A DNA stretch of 64,000 nt, taken from Pedobacter aquae (GTDB lineage: Bacteria; Bacteroidota; Bacteroidia; Sphingobacteriales; Sphingobacteriaceae). The position numbers and the translations under genes are program-made. How positions within the stretch are numbered: position 1 is the first letter of the stretch; each line of letters opens with the position of its first letter. The notes beneath the pieces were generated by a model that had not been told where the DNA came from, did no database searches, and saw only the letters and a program-made list of their open reading frames with translations. Positions 1 to 8,889 of the stretch are shown here, in pieces. Location: the NCBI RefSeq assembly GCF_008195825.1, contig NZ_CP043329.1, positions 3,410,001 through 3,474,000 of the forward strand, read 5' to 3'.

Positions 1-221
1 GAATTACAGTTAAAGATACAGGCATTGGCATGTCTGCAGATAAGCAAAGTCGAATTTTTAATTTTGAAAACATCAGCTTAGCAGGCACAGGTAATGAAAA
101 AGGAAATAGCTTAGGCCTCATCTTGTGTAAAGAGTACGTTTTAGCAAATAAAGGCACCATAAGTGTAAAGAGTAAAAAAGGCGAAGGTTCTGAGTTTAGT
201 TTTACCTTACCTAAGGCTTAA
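1..221 (+). CDS. Sensor histidine kinase, C-terminal ATPase end (partial)
   Basis: The reading frame is open from the window edge (frame of base 3) and ends at 221, so only the last ~72 residues are present. It reads through the G1 box DTGIGM and then GNSLGLILCKEYV, the G2-type glycine box of HATPase_c domains, ending in the usual GSEFSFTLP strand. Proteins of this family bind ATP here and autophosphorylate on a histidine in an upstream domain that lies outside the window, so the stimulus and partner cannot be named. The internal ATG at 30 falls inside the G1 box and is not a plausible start. Confidence 0.85.
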   Translation, partial: ITVKDTGIGMSADKQSRIFNFENISLAGTGNEKGNSLGLILCKEYVLANKGTISVKSKKGEGSEFSFTLPKA

Positions 222-247
222 ATCACGTAATTTTAATAGAGAACATC

Positions 248-1135
248 ATGCAATTTGGAAAAGTAGAAGATCCATCAATCATAAATTTCAGCCTTCCGGC
301 TGATGCTCCTGAAACTAAAGACTTACTAAAAAACACTTCAAAAAGTACTTTTGAAGCCTATGTAGGATGCGCAAAATGGAATAAAGCCGATTTAAAAGGA
401 TTTTATCCAAGAGGTACAAAAGACGAGCTAACTTACTACGCCACGCAGTTTAATAGTATTGAGCTAAATGCTACTTTTTACAATTTGCCAAGTAGCGCAC
501 AAGTAAGCAGTTGGAGAGATAAAACACCCGATGATTTTAAGTTTTTCCCTAAAATAACCAACTCGGTGAGTCATTACCGCAGGTTAATAGATGTTAAAGA
601 ACCTGTTACTTTATTTTGCGATGCCATTAGCCATTTTGAAGAAAAATTAGGGATGGCTTTTTTGCAACTGCATGATAATTTTAAGCCTAAAGATTTTGAC
701 CGACTTAAAACTTTTGTTGAAGATTTTCCAAAGGTAATTCCACTGGCTATAGAGGTTAGAAATGAGGAATGGTTTACCAATAAGGCTATTGCCGATGAAC
801 TTTACCAATTGTTAAAAAAGCATCATATCACCAATGTTTTGGTAGATACAGCAGGCAGAAGAGACATGATGCACATGAAATTAAGCACACCTATTGCTTT
901 TATTCGTTATGTAGGTGCTAATCATGAATCTGATTATAGCAGATTAGACGAATGGGTAAAACGCATTGTTGATTGGAAAGCGGCTGGTTTACAGAAACTG
1001 TATTTCTTTGTTCACCAAAATGTAGAGCTGGCATCGCCTTTATTGTCTGCTTATTTTATAGAAAAATTAAATAAAGCTATAGGTATAAAGCTTCATATTC
1101 CTGTAATGGCAACGGAAAATCCTACTTTATTTTAA
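248..1135 (+). CDS. DUF72 (YecE-like) protein
   Basis: This 295-residue protein carries the hallmarks of the DUF72/YecE TIM-barrel family: YVGCAKW at residues 38-44, IELNATFYNLP at 71-81 and FKFFPKI at 97-103. No biochemical role is established for the family, and I do not propose one. The length is slightly above usual because the first ~35 residues precede the conserved barrel start. The gene starts 26 bp after the kinase fragment and is followed after 11 bp by a DUF1801 gene, so the three could be cotranscribed. Confidence 0.85.
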   Translation: MQFGKVEDPSIINFSLPADAPETKDLLKNTSKSTFEAYVGCAKWNKADLKGFYPRGTKDELTYYATQFNSIELNATFYNLPSSAQVSSWRDKTPDDFKFFPKITNSVSHYRRLIDVKEPVTLFCDAISHFEEKLGMAFLQLHDNFKPKDFDRLKTFVEDFPKVIPLAIEVRNEEWFTNKAIADELYQLLKKHHITNVLVDTAGRRDMMHMKLSTPIAFIRYVGANHESDYSRLDEWVKRIVDWKAAGLQKLYFFVHQNVELASPLLSAYFIEKLNKAIGIKLHIPVMATENPTLF

Positions 1136-1146
1136 ACGTTTAACAG

Positions 1147-1509
1147 ATGGAAAATTTCGAATCTGTTGAGGCATATATAGCCCATTTCCCTGAAGAAGTG
1201 CAAAATCTACTTAAGCAAATAAGGGTCATCATTAAAAGGATTGCGCCTGATTCGGTAGAAGGCATCAGCTATGGTATGCCAGCTTATAAGCTTCATAAAA
1301 AGCCATTGGTTTACTTTGCGGCTTTTAAAAAACATATCGGTTTTTATGCAACACCTAGTGGGCATACTGCTTTTTCTGTAGAGTTGGCTGCTTACAAACA
1401 AGGAAAAGGCTCAGTACAGTTTCCTTTAAACAAGCCTATTCCTTATGCTTTAATAGAAAAGATGGTAGCTTTTAGGGTAGAAGAAAATAGGGCAATCCGT
1501 TACCGTTAA
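1147..1509 (+). CDS. DUF1801 family protein (YdhG/frataxin-like fold)
   Basis: A 120-residue protein typical of DUF1801: the motif YGMPAYK at residues 42-48, then KPLVYFAAFKKHIGFYATP (52-70). Relatives are described as small frataxin-like iron-binding or chaperone proteins, but direct evidence for this branch is thin. There is no signal peptide, so it is cytoplasmic. It follows the DUF72 gene by 11 bp, and its last bases overlap by 4 bp the 3' end of the convergent dehydrogenase gene, leaving no room for a terminator between them. Confidence 0.8.
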   Translation: MENFESVEAYIAHFPEEVQNLLKQIRVIIKRIAPDSVEGISYGMPAYKLHKKPLVYFAAFKKHIGFYATPSGHTAFSVELAAYKQGKGSVQFPLNKPIPYALIEKMVAFRVEENRAIRYR

Positions 1510-2489
1510 TCCACCTTGTTTTTTAGTTCTTCGCCATTGCAAAATGCATCAATATTAGCAAAAGAAACTCTTGCTATTTCGCCTATAGCTTCTTGCGTAA
1601 AAAATCCTTGATGTGAGGTGATTAAAACATTAGGAAAAGAAATTAAGCGGGTAATCAATTCATCTTGTATAATTCCTTCTGATAAATCATGGAAAAATAA
1701 ATCTCCTTCTTGTTCATAAACATCTAAACCTAAAGCCCCTAATTGGCCGCTTTTTAAGGCTTTTATAGCATCTTTGGTATGTACCAAAGCGCCTCTACTG
1801 GTATTAATCAGCATGGCGCCATGCTTAAATAGTTTTAATGTTTTTTGGTTGATTAAGTATTGCGTTTCTGGCGTTAAAGGGCAATGTAGAGATACAATAT
1901 CAGCATCGCATAAGGTTTCTTCTAAAGTGCCGTATTGTACGCCCATGGCTTTAACTTCGTCTTGCGGGTACAAATCATAAGCACTTATTTTACAGCCAAA
2001 ACCACTTAATATTTTACAAAAAGCTTTACCAATATTACCTGTGCCAATAACTGCTACTTTACGGTTGTGTAGGTTAAAACCCATTAATCTTTCTAAAGAA
2101 AAATTACCCTCGCGTATGCGGTTATAAGCTTTATGTGTTTTGCGGTTTAAAGTTAAAATCAATGCCATAGCATGCTCTGCAACGGCTTCTGGTGAATATG
2201 CAGGCACTCTTACTACGGTTATGCCCATGGCTTTTGCATCGGCTACAGCCACATTATTAAAGCCAGCACATCTTAAAACAATTAATTTAATGCCTGCAGC
2301 TTTTAATATTTCTAATACCGCTTTATCTACTTTATCATTTACAAAAATACAAATGGCATCAAAACCATTAGCCAAAGGGGCGGTATCTGCATGAAGCGCT
2401 AGGGTGAAAAAAGTAAGCTCATGACCGGTATTGTATCTGTTTAAAAATTCTTCATCGTAATGGTAGGTGCTAAAAACGGCAATTTTCAT
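1506..2489 (-). CDS. D-2-hydroxyacid dehydrogenase (D-lactate dehydrogenase type)
   Basis: A 327-residue NAD-dependent D-isomer 2-hydroxyacid dehydrogenase. The Rossmann motif GTGNIG lies at residues 149-154, and the catalytic Arg-Glu-His set is visible as R232 (NTSRG), E259 (LDVYEQ) and H293 (TSHQGF). The N-terminal MKIAVFSTYHYDEEF and the C-terminal SHQGFFTQEA resemble fermentative D-lactate dehydrogenases (LdhA), which reduce pyruvate to D-lactate, so that is the best substrate guess. It is convergent with the DUF1801 gene (4 bp overlap) and its promoter side faces a long repeat region. Confidence 0.85.
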   Translation of the reverse strand: MKIAVFSTYHYDEEFLNRYNTGHELTFFTLALHADTAPLANGFDAICIFVNDKVDKAVLEILKAAGIKLIVLRCAGFNNVAVADAKAMGITVVRVPAYSPEAVAEHAMALILTLNRKTHKAYNRIREGNFSLERLMGFNLHNRKVAVIGTGNIGKAFCKILSGFGCKISAYDLYPQDEVKAMGVQYGTLEETLCDADIVSLHCPLTPETQYLINQKTLKLFKHGAMLINTSRGALVHTKDAIKALKSGQLGALGLDVYEQEGDLFFHDLSEGIIQDELITRLISFPNVLITSHQGFFTQEAIGEIARVSFANIDAFCNGEELKNKVD

Positions 2490-2820
2490 ATTGTTAAGCG
2501 TATTTTTATGAGTGTAAGCTAAATCTTATTTTTTTAAATGATGATGCAAGATACATATTTGTATACTGTAGGATAAATGATCTTGATTACAAAATGGAGG
2601 CTTTTCATTAGTAAGTTAGTTTTGTTGGATAAAAGATTTGTAAGCTAAGTGATGAATGGGCCCTGCCGGCTCTTGAGGCGGATATTTATTGTTTTATGGG
2701 GATTGTTAACTAATTGGCTATTGCGCACAAGGCTTTCCGGCCTCATAGGCGGCCTGCCCTATTTACTTTTTTCTTGATAAAAAAGTAAACAAAAATTCCT
2801 ACCTACCGGCAGGCAGGCAA

Positions 2821-2996
2821 GGCTGATGAATATTTGTCGTTTCGCCTAAATAAATCTTCATCCACAATCCTGAGTGGTGTGAATGGTTTTGCTAAATGAT
2901 AGCTTCTACAACACCCGTCGGATTGTTTCCCGATACTGCTTCATGAAAGTTTTTGCAAAAGATTTATTTGCCTACACTTCCAAATATTCATAGGCC
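2821..2996 (-). repeat. 176-bp palindromic element, copy 1
   Basis: It runs from GGCTGATGAATATTTGTCG to CTTCCAAATATTCATAGGCC. The outer arms are imperfect reverse complements: GGCTGATGAATATTTG pairs with CAAATATTCATAGGCC, and TAAATAAATC pairs with GATTTATTT. Inner arms around CAATCCTGAGTGGTGTG and CAACACCCGTCGGATTG also pair, so the whole unit can fold into a long bulged hairpin. It is in the opposite orientation to copies 3-6. Confidence 0.85.
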
Positions 2997-3647
2997 ATCT
3001 TTCGTTCTTCGGAAAAGTATTGTTTGGTTTTTAGAGGTAGCACCTAAATATTTGCTCTTTGGAGTCTTTATACTCTGTACTTTCTACCGATAGAAAGGAA
3101 CAACCATTCATAAGAAAACAGCCTAAACCGAAGTGCATGAGCAATCCCCCAGAGCTGGGAAGACGAAAAAACAGCAGCAGAAATTAAAAAATCTTGCACA
3201 ACCAAGCCTATAGCGAATGCGGTTTTGCGTTCGAGTTTATACTAACATTGAAAAACCACATCCGAGCAAAAATAAGCACTCACTGTTTTTGAGTGTGGGA
3301 GAGCTTTGTGCGGCAAAGGCTCCAGCGGGGATTGTTCAGGACTTTATTCATTATTTTTTATTGATTTTTAAAGGTATTCATGAATTCGCTAAAGCTTCAT
3401 TTTGGTTCCTTTTGGTCCCTCAAAAGGAACGAGCCCCGCCGGCGATAGAGGCGGATGAATATTATTTTTAAAAATAGCTTGACTAATTGACCGTATCACA
3501 CAAGTCTTTCCTGCCTCATAGGCGGCCAACCCTATTTACTTTTTTCTTGATAAAAAAGTAAACAAAAAACGAGGAACGAGTTCATGAATGCCTAAGAAAA
3601 ACCATAAATAAAAAATGAATAAATCCTGCCTACCGGCAGGCAGGCAA

Positions 3648-3823
3648 GGCTGATGAATATTTGTCGTTTCGCCTAAATAAATCTTTATCCACAATCCTGA
3701 GTGGTGTGAATGGTTTTGCTTTGCGTAGGCATCTACAACACCCGTCGGATTGTTTCCCGATACTGCTTCATGAAAGTTTATACAAAAGATTTATTTACCT
3801 ACACTTCCAAATCTTCATAGGCC
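3648..3823 (-). repeat. 176-bp palindromic element, copy 2
   Basis: It has the same outer ends (GGCTGATGAATATTTG to ATCTTCATAGGCC) and the same inner CACCACTCAGG/ACACCCGTCGG hairpin as copy 1, with scattered substitutions and identical length. It is preceded by the palindrome CCTGCCTACCGGCAGGCAGG and followed by TTCGTTCTTCGG, as in other copies. Confidence 0.85.
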
Positions 3824-3948
3824 ATCTTCGTTCTTCGGAAAAATTTGATTTAATATTATTGGAAGTCCCTAAATATCGCTTTTTAGAGTCTTCATACTTT
3901 AGACTCTGTACTTTCTACTATTCAATATCCGCTCTTTAAGATCTTTTT

Positions 3949-3976
3949 ACTTTCTACGCTGTACTTTCTACTTTAA
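3949..3976 (-). repeat. Heptamer array, 4 units
   Basis: Period-7 tract ACTTTCT ACGCTGT ACTTTCT ACTTTAA, the complement of (AGTANAA)n. It runs into the 3' end of the FAD oxidoreductase gene (stop near 3973). Confidence 0.7.
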
Positions 3977-5100
3977 AACCTTTCCCCATGCGTCTTACTT
4001 ATCAAAAAAGAAAAAACTTTAGGAAAATGGTTAAGACCACCAATAGCCATTTCTGATAATACATTCTGACCAAATAGTTTTTGTATGGTTCTGCCTATAA
4101 ATAATCTTTGTGCAAATTCTTGCTGCCATGTTTGGCTGTAAGCTTTTTCTAGTTGGGCTCTTTTAGTTGGGTTAATGCCATCAGGGCAAATATCAATAAT
4201 GCAAGAGCTTAAAATTTTTGCCGAGTGTATGGCTATAGCCATGCCGTTTCCGCAAAGTGGAGCAATCATACCGGCAGTATCGCCACACATCAAGATATGG
4301 TTTTCTATCAATGTTTTGCGCTCAAAAGCAATTTCATTAATGGTTTCTGGCTTATCCCAAATAAACTCGGCATGGCGAAATACTTCTTTTAAAAAAGGGT
4401 TTTTGCTTAACACTTGCTCTTCTACAGCGGCTATAGAACCATATTTTTTTAAATGCTTATTTTCTGATAGGTAACACAAGCAATAGCTATCTGTACCGAT
4501 GCTGTTTAGGCCACAATAACCACCTTCAAAATTATCTAAGCGGATGGTATCTTTAGGGAAATCTAACTTTACGTGATATTTAACACCCATATAAGGGCTG
4601 CGCTTATAAAAGGAGGAACGTTGGAGTTGCTTATCTAAGTTAGAGCGTTTGCCAAAAGCACCAATCACCAAATCTGCCTGATAGGTTTTACCAGCTAGCA
4701 AGATATTAAACTGTTCATCATGATATTGGATATCCGTAATTTTTTCGCCCAAAAGAAATTCCACACCTTGTTGTTTAGCGATGAGGTAAAGCTGCTCATC
4801 TAGCGTATATCGGCTGATGCCAAATCCGCCCAAGTCTAAAGGGGCAAGAATGGTTTTTCCTGAGGGCGCAGCAATAATTAACTTTTCTAGTTTACTCGCC
4901 TGCAAATCCTCGGGGTTTAACCCCAAACTTTTTAAAAAAGGTAAAGCTTCATTGCTTACATACTCGCCACATACCCTATGGAAAGGGTAAAATTTACGCT
5001 CGGCAAGGCAAACTTCAAAACCTGCTTTGCTTAATAAAATGGCGTTGGTAAGGCCTGCTAAACCCCCTCCGGCAATAAATATTTTTGGTTTTTTGCTCAT
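3973..5100 (-). CDS. FAD-dependent oxidoreductase, geranylgeranyl-reductase-like, of the type III PKS cluster
   Basis: A 375-residue flavoprotein with the dinucleotide motif GGGLAG at residues 11-16, the conserved HRVCGEYVS (41-49), which corresponds to the CGG/CGE signature of geranylgeranyl-reductase-like enzymes, and the second FAD motif GDTAGMIAPL at 273-282. Family members hydroxylate aromatic rings or reduce isoprenoid double bonds. The start overlaps the preceding methyltransferase by 4 bp (ATGA), indicating translational coupling. It is therefore probably the third enzyme in a PKS, methyltransferase, oxidase pathway. Whether it hydroxylates the polyketide or reduces a prenyl chain cannot be decided from sequence. 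Confidence 0.8.
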   Translation of the reverse strand: MSKKPKIFIAGGGLAGLTNAILLSKAGFEVCLAERKFYPFHRVCGEYVSNEALPFLKSLGLNPEDLQASKLEKLIIAAPSGKTILAPLDLGGFGISRYTLDEQLYLIAKQQGVEFLLGEKITDIQYHDEQFNILLAGKTYQADLVIGAFGKRSNLDKQLQRSSFYKRSPYMGVKYHVKLDFPKDTIRLDNFEGGYCGLNSIGTDSYCLCYLSENKHLKKYGSIAAVEEQVLSKNPFLKEVFRHAEFIWDKPETINEIAFERKTLIENHILMCGDTAGMIAPLCGNGMAIAIHSAKILSSCIIDICPDGINPTKRAQLEKAYSQTWQQEFAQRLFIGRTIQKLFGQNVLSEMAIGGLNHFPKVFSFLISKTHGERF

Positions 5101-5810
5101 TTATAAATGATGATTTGCCAGCGAAAGGCCCACATCCATTTAATACTATACTTCTTAATACCCATTTGCGCTAATAATGTTTGCAACTCTTTTCTGGTAA
5201 AACTTCTCAAGACTGATAGTTTGCTATCGTGTTTTACCATGGGCGATTTAGAAAATAGCTGGGTAAGCCAGCCAATGGAATAATAAGCAAACCAATGGCG
5301 GTGCAAATCATTAATAATCACAGCTTTTTTAGAGGTATACAACATTCTTGCTACCAGCTGTTTCCATTCATCATTGTTAAAATGATGGGTAAACAAGCTG
5401 CTGATGACATAATCAAACTCTTCGCTTAAAAAAGGCTCTTCCAAAACATCTGCCAACCTAAAGTGAATATCTGCTGTTTCATGATGTGCCTTGGCAAAAC
5501 TAATGGCACTGGGGGTGGCATCAATCCCGATAAAGTGGGGGTATATTTTTCTTTTATGGAAGTACTTTTTTAAAACTTTTAGGCTATCGCCACCGCCACA
5601 ACCCCAATCGCAAATGATATCTTTATTACGGATTGGTAATTTCTTAAAAGCATTGTAAAATACCTGAAAACCGCCTAGCAATTGGTTAATAACTTCCAAC
5701 TCTTTCAATACAGGATGGATGGCTTGTTGGTCTAACGAGAAATCATCCATGATTTCTAACGCTGTACTTCTATGGTTAAAACTAGGCATATGTAAGTACC
5801 ATGCTTTCAA
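5097..5810 (-). CDS. Class I SAM-dependent methyltransferase of the type III PKS cluster
   Basis: A 237-residue methyltransferase. Motif I is DWGCGGGDS (68-76), followed by an acidic residue in GIDATP and by the post-motif segment DYVISSLFTHHFNNDEW. It overlaps the PKS gene upstream by 29 bp and the FAD oxidoreductase downstream by 4 bp, so the three form one tight minus-strand operon. The likely substrate is the polyketide product or a quinol/phenol derived from it, by analogy with UbiE/UbiG-like enzymes. The start at 5810 is the annotated ATG; M8 would remove most of the overlap and is an alternative. Confidence 0.8.
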   Translation of the reverse strand: MKAWYLHMPSFNHRSTALEIMDDFSLDQQAIHPVLKELEVINQLLGGFQVFYNAFKKLPIRNKDIICDWGCGGGDSLKVLKKYFHKRKIYPHFIGIDATPSAISFAKAHHETADIHFRLADVLEEPFLSEEFDYVISSLFTHHFNNDEWKQLVARMLYTSKKAVIINDLHRHWFAYYSIGWLTQLFSKSPMVKHDSKLSVLRSFTRKELQTLLAQMGIKKYSIKWMWAFRWQIIIYK

Positions 5811-6885
5811 AAGTTAAACCAGGACCAAAAGCAAAGCTCAATATTTTTTCTTCCTGTTGTTTGGTTTTGAGCTTTTTACTGAGTGCTGCTAATACAAAAA
5901 GTACCGTTGCAGACGACATGTTACCAAAATTACGTAATACCTCATAAGCATGCTCATTTTGGTGGGAATGGAGTTGAAAAGCATCATCGCAAACTTCTAA
6001 AATTCTTCTGCCACCGGGGTGGATGGCATATTGCCCAATATCATCAAAAGCTAATTGGGCTTTTTTCAATAATTTTTGGGCAATGTCTTTAATGCCACTT
6101 CTTATTTGTTTAGCAACTTGGCTGGTAAGCTGCATTTCGTAGCCAAAATCGCCAATTCGCCAGGCCATTTCATTTCTTGCCTTGCTAATCAGCTCGCTGT
6201 AAAAAGAATTGATATGGAAAAGTTTATCATCAGTTTGTGCTTCATGTTGTACCAAAACAGCCGCTGCTCCATCGGCAAATAAAGAATTTGCCAACCAGTT
6301 ATCTAAAGTATTTTCCTTTTGGAAATGGAGGGTGCAAAGCTCTACATCAACAATTAAAACTTTAGCTGTAGGCTGCGCTCTGCAAATATAATCGGCCACT
6401 TTAAGCGCATTAAAAGCACCATAACAACCCATAAAATTTATACAAGTACGTTCGGTATCGGGCTTTAAGCCTAGTTTTTCTACCAATTCTATATCTAAAC
6501 CTGGGGCATACATTCCTGTACAACTTACCGTAATTAAATGTGTGATATTTTGAGGATTAAAGTCGAGCTGTTTCAAACAATTTTCAACCGCTTTTAAAGC
6601 AATTTGTAAAGCATTTTGCTCGTATATAAAACCTCTGCTGGCGGTTGTAGGGAAAGGGTTAAGGCCATCATCATTACCAAAAAAGCTATAATTGCCTTTT
6701 TGCTTACCAAAATCTTGCAGTACCGAGTGCCTGTAATCTATTCCAGATACTTGATATAATTTTTCTAATCTACGAGCTTGATTGCTATCCAACTGATGCG
6801 CTTCTTTCATAAATTCCAGTATGCGACTTTGCGCAAACTGATTTGATGGATTACTGGTACCAATTGCCGATATAACACTGCTCAT
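5782..6885 (-). CDS. Type III polyketide synthase (chalcone/stilbene synthase-like)
   Basis: A 367-residue thiolase-fold synthase with the complete type III PKS catalytic triad in context: Cys154 in NFMGCYGAFNALK, His289 in AIHPGGRRILE, and Asn322 in RNFGNMSSATVLF. The C-terminal SFAFGPGLTFESMVL is the usual GFGPG loop. These enzymes extend an acyl-CoA starter with malonyl-CoA and cyclise the chain to alkylresorcinols, pyrones or related aromatics. The first gene of a three-gene operon, it is divergent from a UbiA prenyltransferase with a 47 bp gap, suggesting a prenylated or quinone-like product. The starter unit and product are not predictable here. Confidence 0.92.
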   Translation of the reverse strand: MSSVISAIGTSNPSNQFAQSRILEFMKEAHQLDSNQARRLEKLYQVSGIDYRHSVLQDFGKQKGNYSFFGNDDGLNPFPTTASRGFIYEQNALQIALKAVENCLKQLDFNPQNITHLITVSCTGMYAPGLDIELVEKLGLKPDTERTCINFMGCYGAFNALKVADYICRAQPTAKVLIVDVELCTLHFQKENTLDNWLANSLFADGAAAVLVQHEAQTDDKLFHINSFYSELISKARNEMAWRIGDFGYEMQLTSQVAKQIRSGIKDIAQKLLKKAQLAFDDIGQYAIHPGGRRILEVCDDAFQLHSHQNEHAYEVLRNFGNMSSATVLFVLAALSKKLKTKQQEEKILSFAFGPGLTFESMVLTYA

Positions 6886-6932
6886 TCAAAAAAATTAAAT
6901 ATTTTTACCTTCATGCTAAACATAACAAAGAA

Positions 6933-7781
6933 ATGAAGTCTACCTTATTACACCTACGCCTTCCCTTTTCTTTGTTGTTGCTTCCTGTTTATTTGTTTGC
7001 TTATAGCGAAGTACCTAATCCTAACATTTACAATGCCATAGTAGTTTTTATAGTTTGGCATTTATTTGTGTATCCGGCAAGTAACGCTTACAATAGCTAT
7101 TTTGATAAGGATGAAGGCAGTATTGCGCTTATAAAAGAACCGCCAAAAGTGCAAAAATCTTTATTGGTAACGGCTTATGTATTAGAGTGGACAGGTTTAT
7201 TGATGGCTTTTTTAGTGAGTTTTGAGTTTGCTTTGGCAGTTGCCATTTATAATTCTTTTTCTAAAGCTTACAGTCATCCTCGTATCCGCATCAAAAAATA
7301 TCCTATTTTAAGTTTTTTGGTGGTTTTTATTTTTCAAGGATTTTTTATTTACTACAGTTGCTACCAAGCCATAGGCCAATATGATTTGGGGCTTAATGCC
7401 GATGTCATCCAAGCCGGATTGATTTCTTCCTGCTTAATTGGGGCTTCTTATCCGCTAACGCAAGTGTACCAACACGAAGAAGATAACAGGCGTGGTGATA
7501 AAACTTTAAGTCTTTTACTAGGTGTAAAAGGCTCTTTTTTATTTTCAGGCTTTGTATTTTTTTTGGGTTTTGCCCTGATGTTTGATTATTGGAACAGGCA
7601 AAATGAACTCCATAATTTTTGGGTTTTTGCCCTTTGCTGCTCCCCAATATTAGGCTATTTTTTATGGTGGTTTAAACAGTGTTTAAACCGAGTTGAAGCT
7701 GCATCTTTTAAAAACGCAATGGGTATGACGCTTATTAGCGGTTTAATGATGTTGCTGTATTTTGGCTGGCTATGGCTCTAA
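6933..7781 (+). CDS. UbiA-family membrane prenyltransferase
   Basis: A 282-residue polytopic membrane protein with about eight hydrophobic segments. The first Asp-rich motif is NAYNSYFDKDEG (51-62) and the second is YQHEEDNRRGDKTLSLLLG (179-197). Both bind Mg-prenyl diphosphate in the UbiA superfamily. Known members attach prenyl chains to aromatic acceptors. It is divergent from the type III PKS operon with only 47 bp between starts, so a shared regulatory region is likely, and the aromatic polyketide is the obvious candidate acceptor (inference). The first motif is somewhat divergent from NDxxDxxxD. It converges with the GGCT-like gene, 4 bp apart. Confidence 0.82.
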   Translation: MKSTLLHLRLPFSLLLLPVYLFAYSEVPNPNIYNAIVVFIVWHLFVYPASNAYNSYFDKDEGSIALIKEPPKVQKSLLVTAYVLEWTGLLMAFLVSFEFALAVAIYNSFSKAYSHPRIRIKKYPILSFLVVFIFQGFFIYYSCYQAIGQYDLGLNADVIQAGLISSCLIGASYPLTQVYQHEEDNRRGDKTLSLLLGVKGSFLFSGFVFFLGFALMFDYWNRQNELHNFWVFALCCSPILGYFLWWFKQCLNRVEAASFKNAMGMTLISGLMMLLYFGWLWL

Positions 7782-7785
7782 AAAC

Positions 7786-8238
7786 CTAGTCTTCTGCCTT
7801 AAAATTAGCTTTGTGTTTGATGTAGGAAATATAATTTTCTGGCAATTGGTGTTGTGTAGCACCTTCTAATAAGGTATTTAGATATTCTTCTTCTGGTGAT
7901 AGCTCTTCTGCTTCATCTACACAAATAAAAGCATAAGCTTGATGTATGCCTGTATCGCTTTCAAGCTCAAATTCTTGTAATTGGTATTGAGGTTCTGTTT
8001 GTTGTAATAATTCAAAATGTTTGGCATGTACTTGATACAAAACACCATGTACATTTTCACTTTCAGAAACTACCAAATTGGCTCTGGCACTACCATCGGC
8101 GTTAAGCTGATGAAAGCATAAACCATAACCATATAAAACGGCTGACCCAACAACTGTTACAGGGTCATTAACCCTAAATTCCATTAATGCTTTATTAAGA
8201 TTACTACCGTAAGCGAAATATAAAAAAGTGTTTTCCAT
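7786..8238 (-). CDS. Gamma-glutamylcyclotransferase-like protein
   Basis: A 150-residue protein with the signature FAYGSNL (8-14) of the GGCT/AIG2 fold and the following VLYGYGLCFH strand. Enzymes of the family release 5-oxoproline from gamma-glutamyl compounds, but many bacterial members have unproven substrates. It is the last gene in a minus-strand series and starts 3 bp after the HD hydrolase stop, so it is probably cotranscribed with it. Confidence 0.8.
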   Translation of the reverse strand: MENTFLYFAYGSNLNKALMEFRVNDPVTVVGSAVLYGYGLCFHQLNADGSARANLVVSESENVHGVLYQVHAKHFELLQQTEPQYQLQEFELESDTGIHQAYAFICVDEAEELSPEEEYLNTLLEGATQHQLPENYISYIKHKANFKAED

Positions 8239-8241
8239 GGT

Positions 8242-8889
8242 TTATTTTTCTCCGTTCCATTCTGCATAGAACTGAGTCAAATATTGAACCATAAAATCAT
8301 GTCTTTGGGCTGCCAATTTTTTGCCTGTTGCGGTGTTCATCTTATCTTTCAATAAGAGTAGTTTTTCATAAAAATGGTTGATGGTTGGAGCGGTAGATTT
8401 TTTATAAGCCTCTTTACTTTGGTTAGGCTCGGGTTTAATCTCAGGGTTGTAAAGTTCTCTGTTTTTATAACCGCCGTAAGTAAAAGCTCTGGCAATTCCA
8501 ATAGCACCAATGGCATCTAGCCTATCAGCATCTTGTACCACCAACATTTCTGCTGAAGTAAAAGTAACATCGCCTAAGCTAGCTTTAAAAGACATGTTTT
8601 TGATAATTTGCTGTACGTGGATAATAGTTTCATCATCAACAGCTAAAGTTTTTAAAAAATCGCCCGCTTTTCTTGGTCCTATTTCTTCATCGCCATCATG
8701 AAATTTAGCATCAGCAATATCATGTAGCAAAGCGGCAAACTCTACCACCAGTAAATTCACTTTTTCCTCTGCTGCGATGTATTTAGCAGTTTTCCAAACA
8801 CGTTCTATATGAAACCAATCATGCCCGGCCTCGGCATTTTGTAGTTCTTGCTTTACAAAAGCAATGGTTTTGTAAATGAGTTCTTGCAT
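8242..8889 (-). CDS. HD-domain phosphohydrolase
   Basis: A 215-residue HD-superfamily protein: His27 in HDWFHIERVW, the metal-binding pair HD at 56-57 (ALLHDIADAKFHDGD), and a later aspartate in VQDADRLDAIGA. This arrangement matches YpgQ/YedJ-like nucleotide or phosphate-ester hydrolases. The substrate is not established from sequence. Its ATG overlaps the stop of the MazG-like gene by one base (TAATG), indicating coupled translation of two putative nucleotide hydrolases. Confidence 0.85.
   Translation of the reverse strand: MQELIYKTIAFVKQELQNAEAGHDWFHIERVWKTAKYIAAEEKVNLLVVEFAALLHDIADAKFHDGDEEIGPRKAGDFLKTLAVDDETIIHVQQIIKNMSFKASLGDVTFTSAEMLVVQDADRLDAIGAIGIARAFTYGGYKNRELYNPEIKPEPNQSKEAYKKSTAPTINHFYEKLLLLKDKMNTATGKKLAAQRHDFMVQYLTQFYAEWNGEK

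Larger units (their letters stand above)
2490..3972. repeat. Gene-free repeat region with two composite repeat blocks
   Basis: About 1.5 kb without a convincing gene. It holds two 176 bp palindromic elements (2821-2996, 3648-3823), GC-rich modules with GCCGGCTCTTGAGGCGG or CCTCATAGGCGGCC followed by a poly-A/T hairpin (TTTACTTTTTT...AAAAAAGTAAA, e.g. 2762-2790 and again near 3536-3563), the 20-base palindrome CCTGCCTACCGGCAGGCAGG (3626-3645), and a block near 3135-3345 containing a short ORF that recurs elsewhere. The same modules recur in inverted orientation at 35.1-36.0 kb, 51.0-51.6 kb and 62.0-63.2 kb. The first ~150 bases upstream of the dehydrogenase are unique and probably hold its promoter. 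Confidence 0.8.

Noticed and set aside
2140-2394. Antisense ORFs over the dehydrogenase and many similar lines elsewhere
   Set aside because: They are shadows of well-supported genes on the other strand without family motifs or spacing of their own.
3661-3939. 92-residue ORF in the repeat block
   Set aside because: It lies over palindromic element 2 and heptamers, and the same frame is not kept in the other copies.
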